The notes below the pieces were generated by a model that was not told where the DNA came from, ran no database searches, and worked only from the letters and a program-made list of their open reading frames with translations. The translations under genes and the position numbers were made by a program. A DNA stretch of 64,000 nt from CAVXEH01 sp963805645 (lineage in GTDB: Bacteria; Chloroflexota; Limnocylindria; QHBO01): contig CAWDVA010000004.1 in the NCBI GenBank assembly GCA_963805645.1, positions 248,001 to 312,000 of the forward strand, given 5' to 3'. Shown here one piece after another: positions 9,231-17,412 of the stretch. Each line of letters opens with the position of its first letter. Within the stretch, counting starts at the first letter, position 1.

Positions 9231-9954
9231 GCACGGCCGCCCGAAGCTGCTCCGCACCCGGATCGGCAAACCGCGCCTCGATCGTCGTGGGCGGATCAAC
9301 CCCGAGGTTATAGATCTGCCACGTGCTGCTGGTCGCCGTGTCGGTGACGGTGGCCCATAGTCCGCTGGGGAGCTGAATAGCGCCAGGTGGAGCCGTGGCG
9401 CTTGCCGTGTCGCCTAGGCGATTCCACTGGTAGATCTCCACCACGATCTGGCCGGGGCCTACTGTGAAGACGTCTGTCGGCCCGCAGGTGATGCCGCTGA
9501 CCACGCCGTCCGTCGGTACTGCCGGCTGGCAGTCGGGGGCCCAGTCGCCGGTCCCGAGGACGACGGGGATCACCTGGTAGTGCCGCATGATGGTGTTCTG
9601 CTCGATTATCCGCCAATCATCCGGGTAGTCGAAGCTGATCGTGGATGCCGACATGAGGCCAGAGAAGTGGGCAGTGCCGGGGGGTGCCGGGGACGATATG
9701 CTGCTTGATGCGGGAGCGCCGGAGATCGTGGACCCTGGCAGGAGCTGAAGGACGAGCGCGACCCCGGCAATTGCGAGCACAGCGGTGACTGCCAGGGTAG
9801 GGGCGGCCAACAAGGAAAGCAGGCCGCGCGACTGATCAGGCAGCCCATCGGTCAGAGTCGCTGCAAAGTCGGCCGGAAGGGGGTTGCGGCGCGCGTCGCT
9901 CTCGAGCGCACTGGCGAGCCTCCTCGTCATCCCCTCGTCATCGTCGATGGTCAT
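9187..9954 (-). CDS. Single-span partner of ECF sigma factor
   Basis: 255 residues: a cytoplasmic N-terminal part of about 45 residues, one membrane helix (about 51-70, rich in Leu/Ala/Val), a Ser/Pro-rich linker and an extracytoplasmic domain of about 150 residues with four Cys/Trp-containing strands and no recognised family. It overlaps the upstream sigma gene by 17 bases, so it is most likely the membrane regulator of that factor. There is no zinc-binding HxxxCxxC motif. Its 3' end overlaps the degraded replication-relaxation sequence on the other strand. Confidence 0.75.
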   Translation of the reverse strand: MTIDDDEGMTRRLASALESDARRNPLPADFAATLTDGLPDQSRGLLSLLAAPTLAVTAVLAIAGVALVLQLLPGSTISGAPASSSISSPAPPGTAHFSGLMSASTISFDYPDDWRIIEQNTIMRHYQVIPVVLGTGDWAPDCQPAVPTDGVVSGITCGPTDVFTVGPGQIVVEIYQWNRLGDTASATAPPGAIQLPSGLWATVTDTATSSTWQIYNLGVDPPTTIEARFADPGAEQLRAAVRSLVQSLRVARPMP

Positions 9955-10462
9955 CTCGCAGCTCCCTTCGCAATCTTGCGACGGCGCGGTGGAGGCGGGC
10001 CTTGGCCGTCCCTACCCGGATTCCTAGGGCGTGAGCCGTGTCGGGTACCGTCAGATCCAGCCAGAACCGCAGGGCGAGGAGGGCCCGGTCGTCCGCGGGC
10101 AGGCGCTCGAAGGCGCGCAGCAGACAGACGGCGTCGTCGCTGCCCAGCAACGGATCCGCGCTTAACTCAAGATCGGTCAGCGGGATCTCACGGTCATGCC
10201 TGGCGTGGCGCCGCTCATCCAGCGCGACGTGCACGACTGTTCGCCGGAACCATGCCGGCCACGCCTGGGGCGACCGTAGGGCTGGCAGCTTCAGCCAGGC
10301 GCGGATCGCCGCTTCCTGTACCACCTCGCGCGCCTCCTCGGGGGACCTCAGGATCGCCAGGGCCGCCCGGTAGGCAGACGGAGTCTGGCCCTCGAGCAGG
10401 CTGGCGAAGGCTAACCGGTCACCGGCTCGCGCGGCGCTCACCAGCTGCTCGATTTCTTTCAA
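9938..10462 (-). CDS. ECF RNA polymerase sigma factor
   Basis: About 174 residues. Sigma2 is seen in SPEEAREVVQEAAIRAWLKL and sigma4 in LTVPDTAHALGIRVGTAKAR. The apparent start is TTG at 10462 (reads KEIEQLVSAARAGD); the purine-rich GGGGAAGGG lies almost against it, an unusually short spacing, and no better start keeps sigma2 complete. Coupled to the downstream membrane gene by an overlap. Acidic residues in the sigma2-sigma4 linker (LTDLELSADPLL) are ordinary for the family. Confidence 0.9.
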   Translation of the reverse strand: MKEIEQLVSAARAGDRLAFASLLEGQTPSAYRAALAILRSPEEAREVVQEAAIRAWLKLPALRSPQAWPAWFRRTVVHVALDERRHARHDREIPLTDLELSADPLLGSDDAVCLLRAFERLPADDRALLALRFWLDLTVPDTAHALGIRVGTAKARLHRAVARLRRELRDDHRR

Positions 10463-10619
10463 GCCCTTCCCCTCATACCATCAAGGACGAGGTGGGCTGC
10501 CCGAAAGGTTGCAGATGATGAATTTGGGATTTCACCGACACGGAAGGGTCCAAACGAAGCACAGCTTGTCGCGTCTTGCCTGCCTCAGCTAACCACTTCG
10601 CTGGGGGCTGGAAGGCTGT

Positions 10620-11735
10620 CTATCCTTGCGGGAAGGCGATGTGGACGAGGCTAGCGTACTGTGGGCTGTCGAGCGAGACTCCCTGCGTCCCACTCTCGGT
10701 CACGAGCCAGGCTCCACCGCGCTCGTCACCAACAATGCCGACAGGACGCGGATCAAGCCAGGTCGGAGTAGCAGGATTGATGCCCTCGTGCACCTGACGC
10801 TCCCCCGCGGCGACAAGCGGTACCGTGAAGTGTGAAGCCTGCCCCTGAGGATCGATGCGGGCCAGCCGGACGCTACCTGGCGCGAATGAAACGACGAATG
10901 TGTTGCCAGCGCTGTCAGAGCCGATAAGCGGACGTCCAATGGAGCCCTGACTGAGTGTTGACGGTGATACTCCTGACAATGTCAGGTCAGCCACTGCTCC
11001 GCCACTTTCCAGGGACACGATGCGCTGTCCGGCCGTTGCCACCCCAATTACATCAGGGACGAGCGAGGTAGACCCGGTCTCAAGCGAAATGACCGCCGCC
11101 ATCGGGGCAAATTGCTGACTGCCTGGCGTGCCTCCCGTGATGGCGAGGATCCCGTCACTGAGTATCAGCTGGGTCAGCGGGCTTGTGACTATTGGAAGGT
11201 CTCGCAATGGCTGTGCCCTGCCCGACTGGGGGTCGAACGTGTAGAGGACGCGGTCATCGTACCGAACGAACAGCAGTTGGCCCGTCGCACTATCCCAGGC
11301 ATCGGCGGTCAAGGGGCGCATTAGCTGTGTATCCGCGGTATCCGCCGCCGTCGATGGAATCGACCACCTTTCAATGCTCAATGACGACGCCGTTAGACGT
11401 ACAATCTGATCCCCATACGTGATCCAAAGATGGCCGTCACCGTCTGGCGCTAGGCCAGTTCCCGTCATGTGATTGACGGCCGAATCCAACTCGATCGTAG
11501 TCGAGTCGCCTCCTCCAGCTGGCAGCTCTGTCAGAAGAAGGCTGGTCGAGTCGAAGGGGGCCGTAAGAACCCACATCGTGCCGGCATCGACGGCAAAGGA
11601 TCTCATGCCGGCAGGAAGCTCTACGCCGCCAGACCAGAACTCCGCGCCTTCAGAGAACGTCGGCGTCGGCGTGGCATGTAGCGCAGCCATGCCTCCATTT
11701 GCAGCCAGCTGGCACCCCGCAGTCACGAGGATCAT
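10620..11735 (-). CDS. Predicted propeller-type lipoprotein
   Basis: About 371 residues. A cysteine six residues after the first ATG (ILVTAGC) looks like a lipobox, but the signal is too short from this ATG. The frame remains open upstream (PRVLSGFTMILVTAGC), which would complete a signal peptide, yet no ATG, GTG or TTG is there before the stop; either a rare start codon is used or the start is damaged. The mature protein is full of short beta-strand repeats with Asp-Gly turns (APDGDGHLWITYG, DSAGNTFVVSF, GDERGGAWLVTE), typical of seven-bladed or streptogramin-lyase-like propellers. Function unknown; extracytoplasmic. Confidence 0.65.
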   Translation of the reverse strand: MILVTAGCQLAANGGMAALHATPTPTFSEGAEFWSGGVELPAGMRSFAVDAGTMWVLTAPFDSTSLLLTELPAGGGDSTTIELDSAVNHMTGTGLAPDGDGHLWITYGDQIVRLTASSLSIERWSIPSTAADTADTQLMRPLTADAWDSATGQLLFVRYDDRVLYTFDPQSGRAQPLRDLPIVTSPLTQLILSDGILAITGGTPGSQQFAPMAAVISLETGSTSLVPDVIGVATAGQRIVSLESGGAVADLTLSGVSPSTLSQGSIGRPLIGSDSAGNTFVVSFAPGSVRLARIDPQGQASHFTVPLVAAGERQVHEGINPATPTWLDPRPVGIVGDERGGAWLVTESGTQGVSLDSPQYASLVHIAFPQG

Positions 11736-12523
11736 TGTGAAGCCCGAAAGAACCCGAGGAATTCCAGGCCTCTCGCGACTCTAGCTCGCTCGCGGCCGGG
11801 CACTAGACGTACACGCAGACGTACACACTGTCTATTGCCTTTCGGTGCGTCAGCGATTAGCGTGAGGGTCGGCGACCGGACCGACCAAGGTGCAGACCAT
11901 CGGATCGTCCGGTCGCCGCCATCGGCCCAGATCGGGCGTGGCGGAGTTCCCCGGTGCGGACTCCCGTGGCACGTGTCGCGATCTCCCCAGCATCGGCGTC
12001 CCGGTCGCATCTGACCGGCGGCGACAGGCACCTTAACAACCACACAGACGCTGCCAAATCGCGCTCATCTCGATGCGCGGTTCGATGCAGCGAGGCGCGT
12101 CATCCGCTTCCTCAAGCGGGTGGAGCCGCTGATCCGGCCGAGACGGGCCGTCGTGAGGACTCTCCTCGACGATCCAGATCGCCGGTCGGCGCTCCGCTCT
12201 CTTCTGAGCGGTGGCGTGGCCGGCTCGGATCCCCGGGCGTTTCCCGTCGACGGTTCTCGCGCTCGTCCGATCAGGGCTCACATCCACTCAGGAGTGGCGG
12301 ACCACGTCCGCGCCGGAATGGAGGTGATGTCCGACAGAAGGACGACCTGCTGAGCCGGCGGCGTGCGCGCCCGCCGGTGCTCATCACCCGATGCGCGCCG
12401 GACCGGGCCGATCCTCGCCGATCGAACGCAACAGGGCAGCGTGCCGCGACTGCCTTCTCGTTGCCTGCTCGGTCCGTTCCACGACGGACGCGGCACTCCG
12501 CATTCAGGAAAGGAACAGAACCG
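11736..12523. other. Leader region of the UBL cassette; one doubtful ORF
   Basis: Almost 800 bases without a firm gene. A plus-strand frame around 12060-12353 reads ARFDAARRVIRFLKRVEPL then RAVVRTLLDDPDRRSALRSL, which has protein-like texture, but it has no clear start, stays Arg/Ala-rich and ends without a known domain. The cassette's promoter should be here; none was identified confidently. AAAGGAACAG at 12509-12518 serves as the ribosome site of the UBL gene. Confidence 0.35.
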
Positions 12524-12763
12524 ATGCAGACGATGGAAGCCCCGACCGCGACCAAGGTCATCTACGGCGTGAACGAGCTCGATCTCGATCTCGCCGGGAA
12601 GAGTGTCCGCGGGATCTGGAAGGTCCTCGAGCAGGTCCTCAACATCCCGCGCGACGCACAGGTTTCGGTCAACGGCGCCCGGGTCGACGACGACTACGTC
12701 GTCCGGCCGGGCGACGAGATCGAGTTCCAGAAGCAGGCGGGCGTCAAGGGCCTCGCGGCCTGA
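12524..12763 (+). CDS. Ubiquitin-like beta-grasp protein (UBL)
   Basis: 79 residues from ATG with AAAGGAA nine bases upstream. The pattern fits a beta-grasp (ubiquitin/MoaD/ThiS-like) fold: an N-terminal beta hairpin (TKVIYGVNELDLDL), a helix (SVRGIWKVLEQVLNI), then strands with the MoaD-like turn VSVNGARVDDDYVVRPGDEI. In MoaD/ThiS proteins the V/R-PGD-E stretch precedes the C-terminal tail that is adenylated. The tail here is QAGVKGLAA and lacks Gly-Gly; a single Gly at position 76 is followed by LAA, so removal of three residues by the JAB peptidase would expose a Gly terminus (inference). First gene of a plus-strand cassette with E2-, JAB- and E1-like genes, which strongly supports the modifier role. 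Confidence 0.85.
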   Translation: MQTMEAPTATKVIYGVNELDLDLAGKSVRGIWKVLEQVLNIPRDAQVSVNGARVDDDYVVRPGDEIEFQKQAGVKGLAA

Positions 12764-12846
12764 CGTCAGCCCAGCAAGCGGGTTACCCGGAGTCGGTGGC
12801 GTCTCACGCGCCGGCTCCGGACCCGCACGAAAGGAGCTCGATCGCC

Positions 12847-13620
12847 ATGCAGTCCCGCACGTTCCTGCGCATCGAGGGCGATCTCGTCAGCCTGGTCAGC
12901 GAGGCGGTTGATCGGGAGGTGACCCTTCCCGACCTGCTCACCGAGCTCACCAGCAGCCAGATCGCCATCACCCCTCGGCTGCCCACCGGCTGCCGCTACT
13001 GGCTCCGCTCACCGACGACTGATCGTCAGATCTTCGTCATCGAGCAGGCGCCAAGTCGGCGGACGATCGAGTACCACGCCAGCCGACGTCACGACAGCGA
13101 GCCGGTCACCTACCGGATCGCCCTGCCGTACGTCGTCTTCGTGATCTCGACCTATGGCGAGCAGATCGAGGGCCTGAGCACGTACTTCCGCACCGAGCCC
13201 GTGGGCTCGCTCGACGCCACGCTCCTGTGCTCGACCCTGCCGAACACCTCCGACGACGGACTCGTCTGTCTCGGATCGGTCCGGGTCGCAGGCGCATCGG
13301 TTGGCGAGCGGGTCGACGCCCTGATCGGCGCCTTCTGGGCCAGCCGCTTCAACCAGGACCTGCGACGCCATCCGCTGCCCTTCAGCGGTGGCTTCCGGGC
13401 CTGGGCCAGCCGCTCCCGGCGGGATCCGTTGGCCGCCCTCTCGCTCCAGTACGACCCGTACTGGCGGACCCTCCGCCAGGTGGTCGCCCACATGGCGGGG
13501 GTGGCGCCCAGCGAACTGCCGGCTACACCGGCGCAAGCCGAGGGCTCAGGCGAGACCGAGGTCCAGACCCCGGAGCCGCCGGCGGTCGAAGGAGGCGAGC
13601 TCGATGAACTCGCTTCCTGA
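12847..13620 (+). CDS. Prokaryotic E2-like conjugating enzyme
   Basis: 257 residues from ATG with AAAGGAG upstream. The core reads as an E2 (UBC) fold: strands TYRIALPYVVFVI and YGEQIEGLSTYF, then LLCSTLPNTSDDGLVCLGSV. The LPN...DDGxVCLG block corresponds to the E2 active-site region, with Cys141 as candidate catalytic cysteine and the preceding Pro-Asn in place of the usual HPN. This layout matches the Prok-E2_D/PRTRC protein B group known from plasmids and integrative elements. The C-terminal 40 residues are acidic and Pro-rich, probably disordered. It would accept the activated UBL from the E1 as a thioester. The stop overlaps the next gene by 17 bases. Confidence 0.8.
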   Translation: MQSRTFLRIEGDLVSLVSEAVDREVTLPDLLTELTSSQIAITPRLPTGCRYWLRSPTTDRQIFVIEQAPSRRTIEYHASRRHDSEPVTYRIALPYVVFVISTYGEQIEGLSTYFRTEPVGSLDATLLCSTLPNTSDDGLVCLGSVRVAGASVGERVDALIGAFWASRFNQDLRRHPLPFSGGFRAWASRSRRDPLAALSLQYDPYWRTLRQVVAHMAGVAPSELPATPAQAEGSGETEVQTPEPPAVEGGELDELAS

Positions 13621-13864
13621 GCACGTCCGACGGACCCAACCGGTCTGGGCCCGGTCCCTGGCGCTGATGGTGGCGCCGTTCATCGGCGGTCGGGTGGGAA
13701 CCCTTCCCATCCGCCACGTCGAGGACGCGGCGATCACCGTCCTGGCCGCGGTCTTCGGTCAAAGCGGGCCACTTCGCGAGCAGCTCGTCACCGAGCGGGC
13801 TCGCTTCGAGCGGCTCGTCCACGCCGTCCACCGCGCGCCAGCGCGACGAGGGGAGGAGCCGTGA
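13604..13864 (+). CDS. Small unknown protein inside the UBL cassette
   Basis: 86 residues, ATG preceded by GGAGGCGAG within the end of the E2 gene, and its TGA overlaps the JAB start, so it is translationally coupled on both sides. Mixed helical composition with a conserved-looking stretch VAPFIGGRVGTLPIRHVEDAAITVLAA written here as VAPFIGGRVG and LPIRHVEDAAI. No cysteine pattern, membrane segment or known domain. Its fixed place between E2 and JAB suggests a dedicated component: a substrate, adaptor or E2 cofactor. I do not recognise a family. Confidence 0.75.
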   Translation: MNSLPEHVRRTQPVWARSLALMVAPFIGGRVGTLPIRHVEDAAITVLAAVFGQSGPLREQLVTERARFERLVHAVHRAPARRGEEP

Positions 13865-14701
13865 TGTTCCCCATCCTCGCCGCCGATCAGGCGGCCGATG
13901 GCACCAGCCTGCCGGCCTTTCTCGTGGCTCGCGACGGGGTGTATCTGCGCAAGCGGACGCTCCTCGGCGAGAGCCAGACCAAGGTCGACCGGTTGGCCCA
14001 TCTGCCGACCGCACAGGAGTACGTCGAGTACACGCTCCCCAAGATCCCGGCGGATCTGATGGGGCGGGTGGTCGGCTTCTTCCGCGCGGTGTATCGGGCT
14101 CAGCGGACCGAGGCGCTCGTCCTCCTGACCTGGGAGGCCGGGCGGTTCGCGCTCCACGTCCCGCGCCAGCGGGTCAGCGGATCGTCCGTGAAGTTCACGC
14201 TTGCCGACGACGAGCTGCCCGCCGGATCGCGGCTCGTGGGCACGATCCACTCGCACGGCGCCTTCGGTGCCTTCGCGAGCTCGATCGACGAGGCCGACGA
14301 GGCCGAGCTCGACGGGCTCCACCTGGTGATCGGCGACCTCGACCGACGCGCCCCGAGCTACTCGGCGGCGATCGCCATCGACGGTCAGCGCTTCACGGTG
14401 GGCCTGCGGCTCGTTCTCGAGCGGCCCCGCCGCTTCGTCGAGCCACCGGCCGACTGGCTAGGACGGGTGAAGCTCCTTCCGCCGCCCCGGCCCAGGAAGC
14501 GTCAAGGCTGGCTCGACCGCAGGGCTGACAGGCTCGCTCCCGGCGCTTGGCTCGGGTCCTCGGACTCGGGCCAGTCGGAGCGAGTTCGACGCCCTCATCG
14601 AGAAGGCCAGCCGCATGGCGGACGACCTCGGCTATCGCCTCGCCTACTGGCTCACCCCGGTGTCTACACCGCGTGAGCCGGGAGGTGTCAGCGATGCCTA
14701 G
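13861..14701 (+). CDS. JAB/Mov34-type metallopeptidase (JAMM), one frameshift
   Basis: A zinc isopeptidase-like protein. The full JAMM signature is present: Glu84 in RTEALVLL, then HSH at 130-132, seven residues, Ser140, two residues, Asp143 (TIHSHGAFGAFASSIDEAD). The first 110 residues form an N-terminal extension like that of PRTRC protein A. Start is GTG 13861 or ATG 13864, overlapping the previous stop. The frame shifts by +1 between about 14490 and 14570: after it, SEFDALIEKASRMADDLGYR and LAYWLTPVSTPREP are clearly coding and end at TAG 14699-14701. In this cassette it would trim the UBL precursor or remove conjugates. Confidence 0.85.
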
Positions 14702-15395
14702 CCGGATCGTCCTCATCGGCTGCGGCGGCATCGGCAGCCAGCTGGCGGGACCGCTCGTGCGGTACCTCGCCAGTCGGCCCGAGCCGAGACCGCTCCTCGT
14801 CCTCGTCGACGGCGACGCCTTCGAGGCAGGGAACCTGGATCGGCAGGCCTGCGCGGTCGGCGACCTGGGCACGAACAAGGCCGAGGCCTTGGCCCGGGTC
14901 GCTCGATCGACCGGACTGGCGGTGCAGGTCATCGCGGAGTACGTGACCGGCGCCAGCGTCGGGCAGATCGTGCGTGAGGGGGACCTCGTCCTCCTCGCGG
15001 TCGACAACCACCCGACGCGAGCGCTGGTTGACCACCACGTCGCGACCTTGTCGGACGCGACGCTCATCAGCGGCGGCAACGACGAGACGGACGGCAACGT
15101 CCAGCTCGTTCGCCGTCGCGATGGCTGGTCGGTCGACGGCCACCTCGTCGAGATCCACCCGGAGATCGGCGAGGCCGATGGCGATGGTGCGCCCGGAACC
15201 GACGGCTGCATGGCCCACCTGGCCGAGCGGCCCCAGCTCCTGGCCACCAACCTGATGGTCGCCAGCGCGATGTTGAGCTGCCTCTGGCAGCTCCTCGAGA
15301 CCGGCAGCGTCCCCTACAGCGAGGTCTACCTCGACACGGTCCAGTGCGCGATGCGCAGTCGCTCCTGGGTCCGCGTCCCGGCCGGCGCGCCGTAG
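14694..15395 (+). CDS. E1-like UBL-activating enzyme (ThiF/MoeB superfamily)
   Basis: 233 residues from ATG with GGGAGGT upstream, overlapping the JAB stop. Rossmann nucleotide motif GCGGIGSQ at 10-17, DGD at 39-41 and EAGNLDRQ at 44-51 with the Arg used for adenylation, Lys62 in TNKAEAL, and AVDNH at 102-106 (Mg-ATP region). The candidate catalytic Cys is Cys172 in TDGCMAHLAERPQLL, equivalent to the position used in PRTRC-type ThiF proteins; no zinc CxxC pairs are present. It is a short E1 with only the adenylation domain. It would adenylate the UBL C-terminus and hand it to the E2-like protein. Confidence 0.88.
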   Translation: MPSRIVLIGCGGIGSQLAGPLVRYLASRPEPRPLLVLVDGDAFEAGNLDRQACAVGDLGTNKAEALARVARSTGLAVQVIAEYVTGASVGQIVREGDLVLLAVDNHPTRALVDHHVATLSDATLISGGNDETDGNVQLVRRRDGWSVDGHLVEIHPEIGEADGDGAPGTDGCMAHLAERPQLLATNLMVASAMLSCLWQLLETGSVPYSEVYLDTVQCAMRSRSWVRVPAGAP

Positions 15396-15427
15396 GGGAG
15401 GTGTGGCTTCACGGAAGGTGCAACCAA

Positions 15428-15461
15428 CGGCCGGGGAGGCGCCAGCGGCGCTCCCCGGCCG
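15428..15461 (+). terminator. Strong hairpin after the UBL cassette
   Basis: CGGCCGGGGAGGCGCC pairs with GGCGCTCCCCGGCCG around an AGC loop, with one bulged base. It lies 33 bases after the E1 stop. There is no T-run behind it, so Rho-independent function is plausible but not certain. Confidence 0.6.
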
Positions 15462-15489
15462 AACCATCTCAAGGCTCTTGTTACGGACG

Positions 15490-16642
15490 TTGAAACAATT
15501 GTCACAAACGCGATCGGCGAACCCATTCCGACCGGGCAGCGGGATCCTCCCGCCGCTGCTGGCCGGCCGCGAGCCTCGAGACGGCGATGCTCGATGCGCG
15601 CATCGCGCGGACCCGCGCAGGGTCATCCGCAGCACACGGCGCTGCTCGGCGAATGGGCGATCGGCAAGACGACCCTGCTCATGCACTGGCGCCGGCTGCC
15701 TGGCAGGCAGGCCGGCGACGCGGTCGTGCTGGTCGATGGCCTACCCGCAGTCCAAGGACGAGTTCCTCGCAGCGCTGGCAGCGGCGATCGCGGCCGAGCA
15801 CGGAGCGGGGCTGGACGTCGAAGCTCGACCTGGAGGTCGGGCTCGACGTCGGCGTTGCCGAGGCCCGTCTCCGACGGCCGGCCGTTCAGGCCGAGAAAGA
15901 GCTGCGCAGCGCGCTCCGGCGCAGCGCCGCATCGTGGCGACGGGCACACGCTGGTCGTCGTGGTCGACGACGTCGACTTGGTGGCAGACCCCCGGCGACG
16001 CCCTCCTGCAGCTGCGGGCGATCGGCCTCGAGCTGTATGCGCACGAGATCGCGATTGGCGTTCGTGGTCTCCGCCTCGCCGGGTCTGTTCGGCACGGTGC
16101 GCGGCGCCCACGAGCCGCTCGTGCGCTTCTTCGAGCCCATCACGCTCGGGGCCCTCGACGCGGCGGCGGCCGCCGAGGCGATCACCGAGCCCTCTGGCCG
16201 ACACGCACGTCACGTTCGACGGACGAGGTCGTGACCGAGATCGTCGGGCTATCCGGCGGACGCCCGTACTACCTACAGAAGCTCGCCTACTTCGCGTTCG
16301 ACGCCGCCGACGCAGGTCGGGTCGGACAGGCGGAGTTCGCCGTCGCCTTCGAGCGGGCCTTCGCCTCGGTGAGCCAAGAGATCTTCGTTGCCCGCTGGGC
16401 GGGGATGTCGCCCGTCGACCGCGCAGGTCGTCGCGGTCGTCGTCGGCGAGCGCCGAAGCCGCGACCGTCCGGCGACATCGAGGCGCAGGTCGGCACGACG
16501 CGGGATCAGGCCCGGCGCGACCCGACAGTCGTTGCGGCGACTCGCGGCCAGAGGCCACATCGATCGGCTGGCGAACGGGCACCGCGGCCGGTACGCGATC
16601 CGCGATCGGCTCTTCCGGCGCTTCCTGGAGCTGCAGACGTGA
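15490..16642 (+). CDS. AAA-type ATPase with C-terminal winged helix, frameshifted
   Basis: Read piecewise across three frames. It opens near a TTG at 15490 with SANPFRPGSGILPPLLAGRE, the usual N-terminus of this NTPase group, followed by Walker A GEWAIGKTTLL and Walker B TLVVVVDDVDLV. Then come AHEPLVRFFEPITLGALDA and EVVTEIVGLSGGRPYYLQ (sensor-2-like region) and finally a DNA-binding-type end (ARQSLRRLAARGHIDRLANG, YAIRDRLFRRFLELQT). At least eight frame changes are needed, so as printed no full protein can be made; most look like single-base errors. It follows the UBL cassette on the same strand after the hairpin. Relatives are common on mobile elements; the role is unknown. Confidence 0.7.
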
Positions 16643-16908
16643 GAGCCGTCGCAGCGTCGCCGGTGCCCGCGCTCGACCGCTATCGACTGTCCGACGTGGT
16701 CGAGGAGTATCTGGTTGCCCTCCGGGTGGCCGGCCGAAGTCCACGGACCATCGAGTGGTATCGGGCCTTCCTCCATGAATTCGCTGTGTCCGCCGGACAA
16801 GTGTGCTCACCGGCCAGGCTCGCACCACCTCTGGTACACGGCTGGATCATGTTGCTGCTGTCGAGATCGCCAGAGTCCGCACCTGCATGGGCAAGACCCT
16901 GGCCATGA
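16639..16908 (+). pseudogene. N-terminal stub of a tyrosine recombinase
   Basis: GTG overlapping the ATPase stop begins a peptide with the core-binding (SAM-like) domain texture of XerC/phage integrases: RYRLSDVVEEYLVALRVAG then RSPRTIEWYRAFLHEFAVS. The catalytic domain with R-H-x-x-R and Tyr is absent. Sequence after about 16800 passes into the excisionase gene in another frame. The element therefore appears to have lost its integrase. Confidence 0.7.
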
Positions 16909-17231
16909 ACCGCCTTGACGACTACGGCGAGATCCTGACTGTCCGCCAGGTGGCCGAACTGCTAGGGATCGCGCGCAACAGTGTCTACCAGGCCGCTGCC
17001 GCCGGGCAGATCCCGAGCGTGCGTGTTGGCAGGCGCATCCTCTTTGCCAGGAGATCGCTGGAGGTGTGGCTATCAGCGGGGATGGGAGGCGCGCAGCGGC
17101 TGTCGACCGGGCACCCTCGAGGGACTCTGGCTCTGCCACGGCGAGAGTGGAGAGATCAGCGCCCACAGAATCGTTTGCGCCGGCGGGGCCGCGCTTTCGC
17201 GTCCCAGCGCCGTCCCAACGGTCGGCTCTAA
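16905..17231 (+). CDS. Excisionase-type helix-turn-helix protein
   Basis: About 108 residues from ATG 16905 (ATG 16887 is also possible). The N-terminal half is a MerR-like winged helix of the excisionase family: EILTVRQVAELLGIARNSVY then GQIPSVRVGRRILFARRSLE and VWLS. The C-terminal half is Arg-rich and low in hydrophobics. Its place between the recombinase stub and the 3' end of tRNA-fMet is what is expected at the edge of an integrative element. It probably binds the attachment-site region or controls excision. Confidence 0.8.
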   Translation: MNRLDDYGEILTVRQVAELLGIARNSVYQAAAAGQIPSVRVGRRILFARRSLEVWLSAGMGGAQRLSTGHPRGTLALPRREWRDQRPQNRLRRRGRAFASQRRPNGRL

Positions 17232-17281
17232 GTCGTCGCCCACGCCGACGTCCGTTACCAAACCGTTACCTTTCGCCGGAC

Positions 17282-17316
17282 ACGAAGCGACCCCAGGTCC
17301 CTTCCTGGGGTCGTTT
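17282..17316 (-). terminator. Hairpin downstream of tRNA-fMet
   Basis: CGACCCCAGG and CCTGGGGTCG form a perfect ten-base stem with a TCCCTT loop, extended by weaker GAAG/TTTC pairs. It lies 15 bases past the tRNA CCA on the minus strand and could also stop plus-strand transcription from the excisionase gene. Confidence 0.6.
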
Positions 17317-17330
17317 CGCGCTCGATAACT

Positions 17331-17405
<75 letters not shown>

Positions 17406-17412
17406 ACTCGCA

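Noticed and set aside
12060..12353. Possible small ORF before the UBL gene
   Set aside because: Some protein-like texture but no convincing start, domain or codon bias; left as uncertain intergenic sequence.
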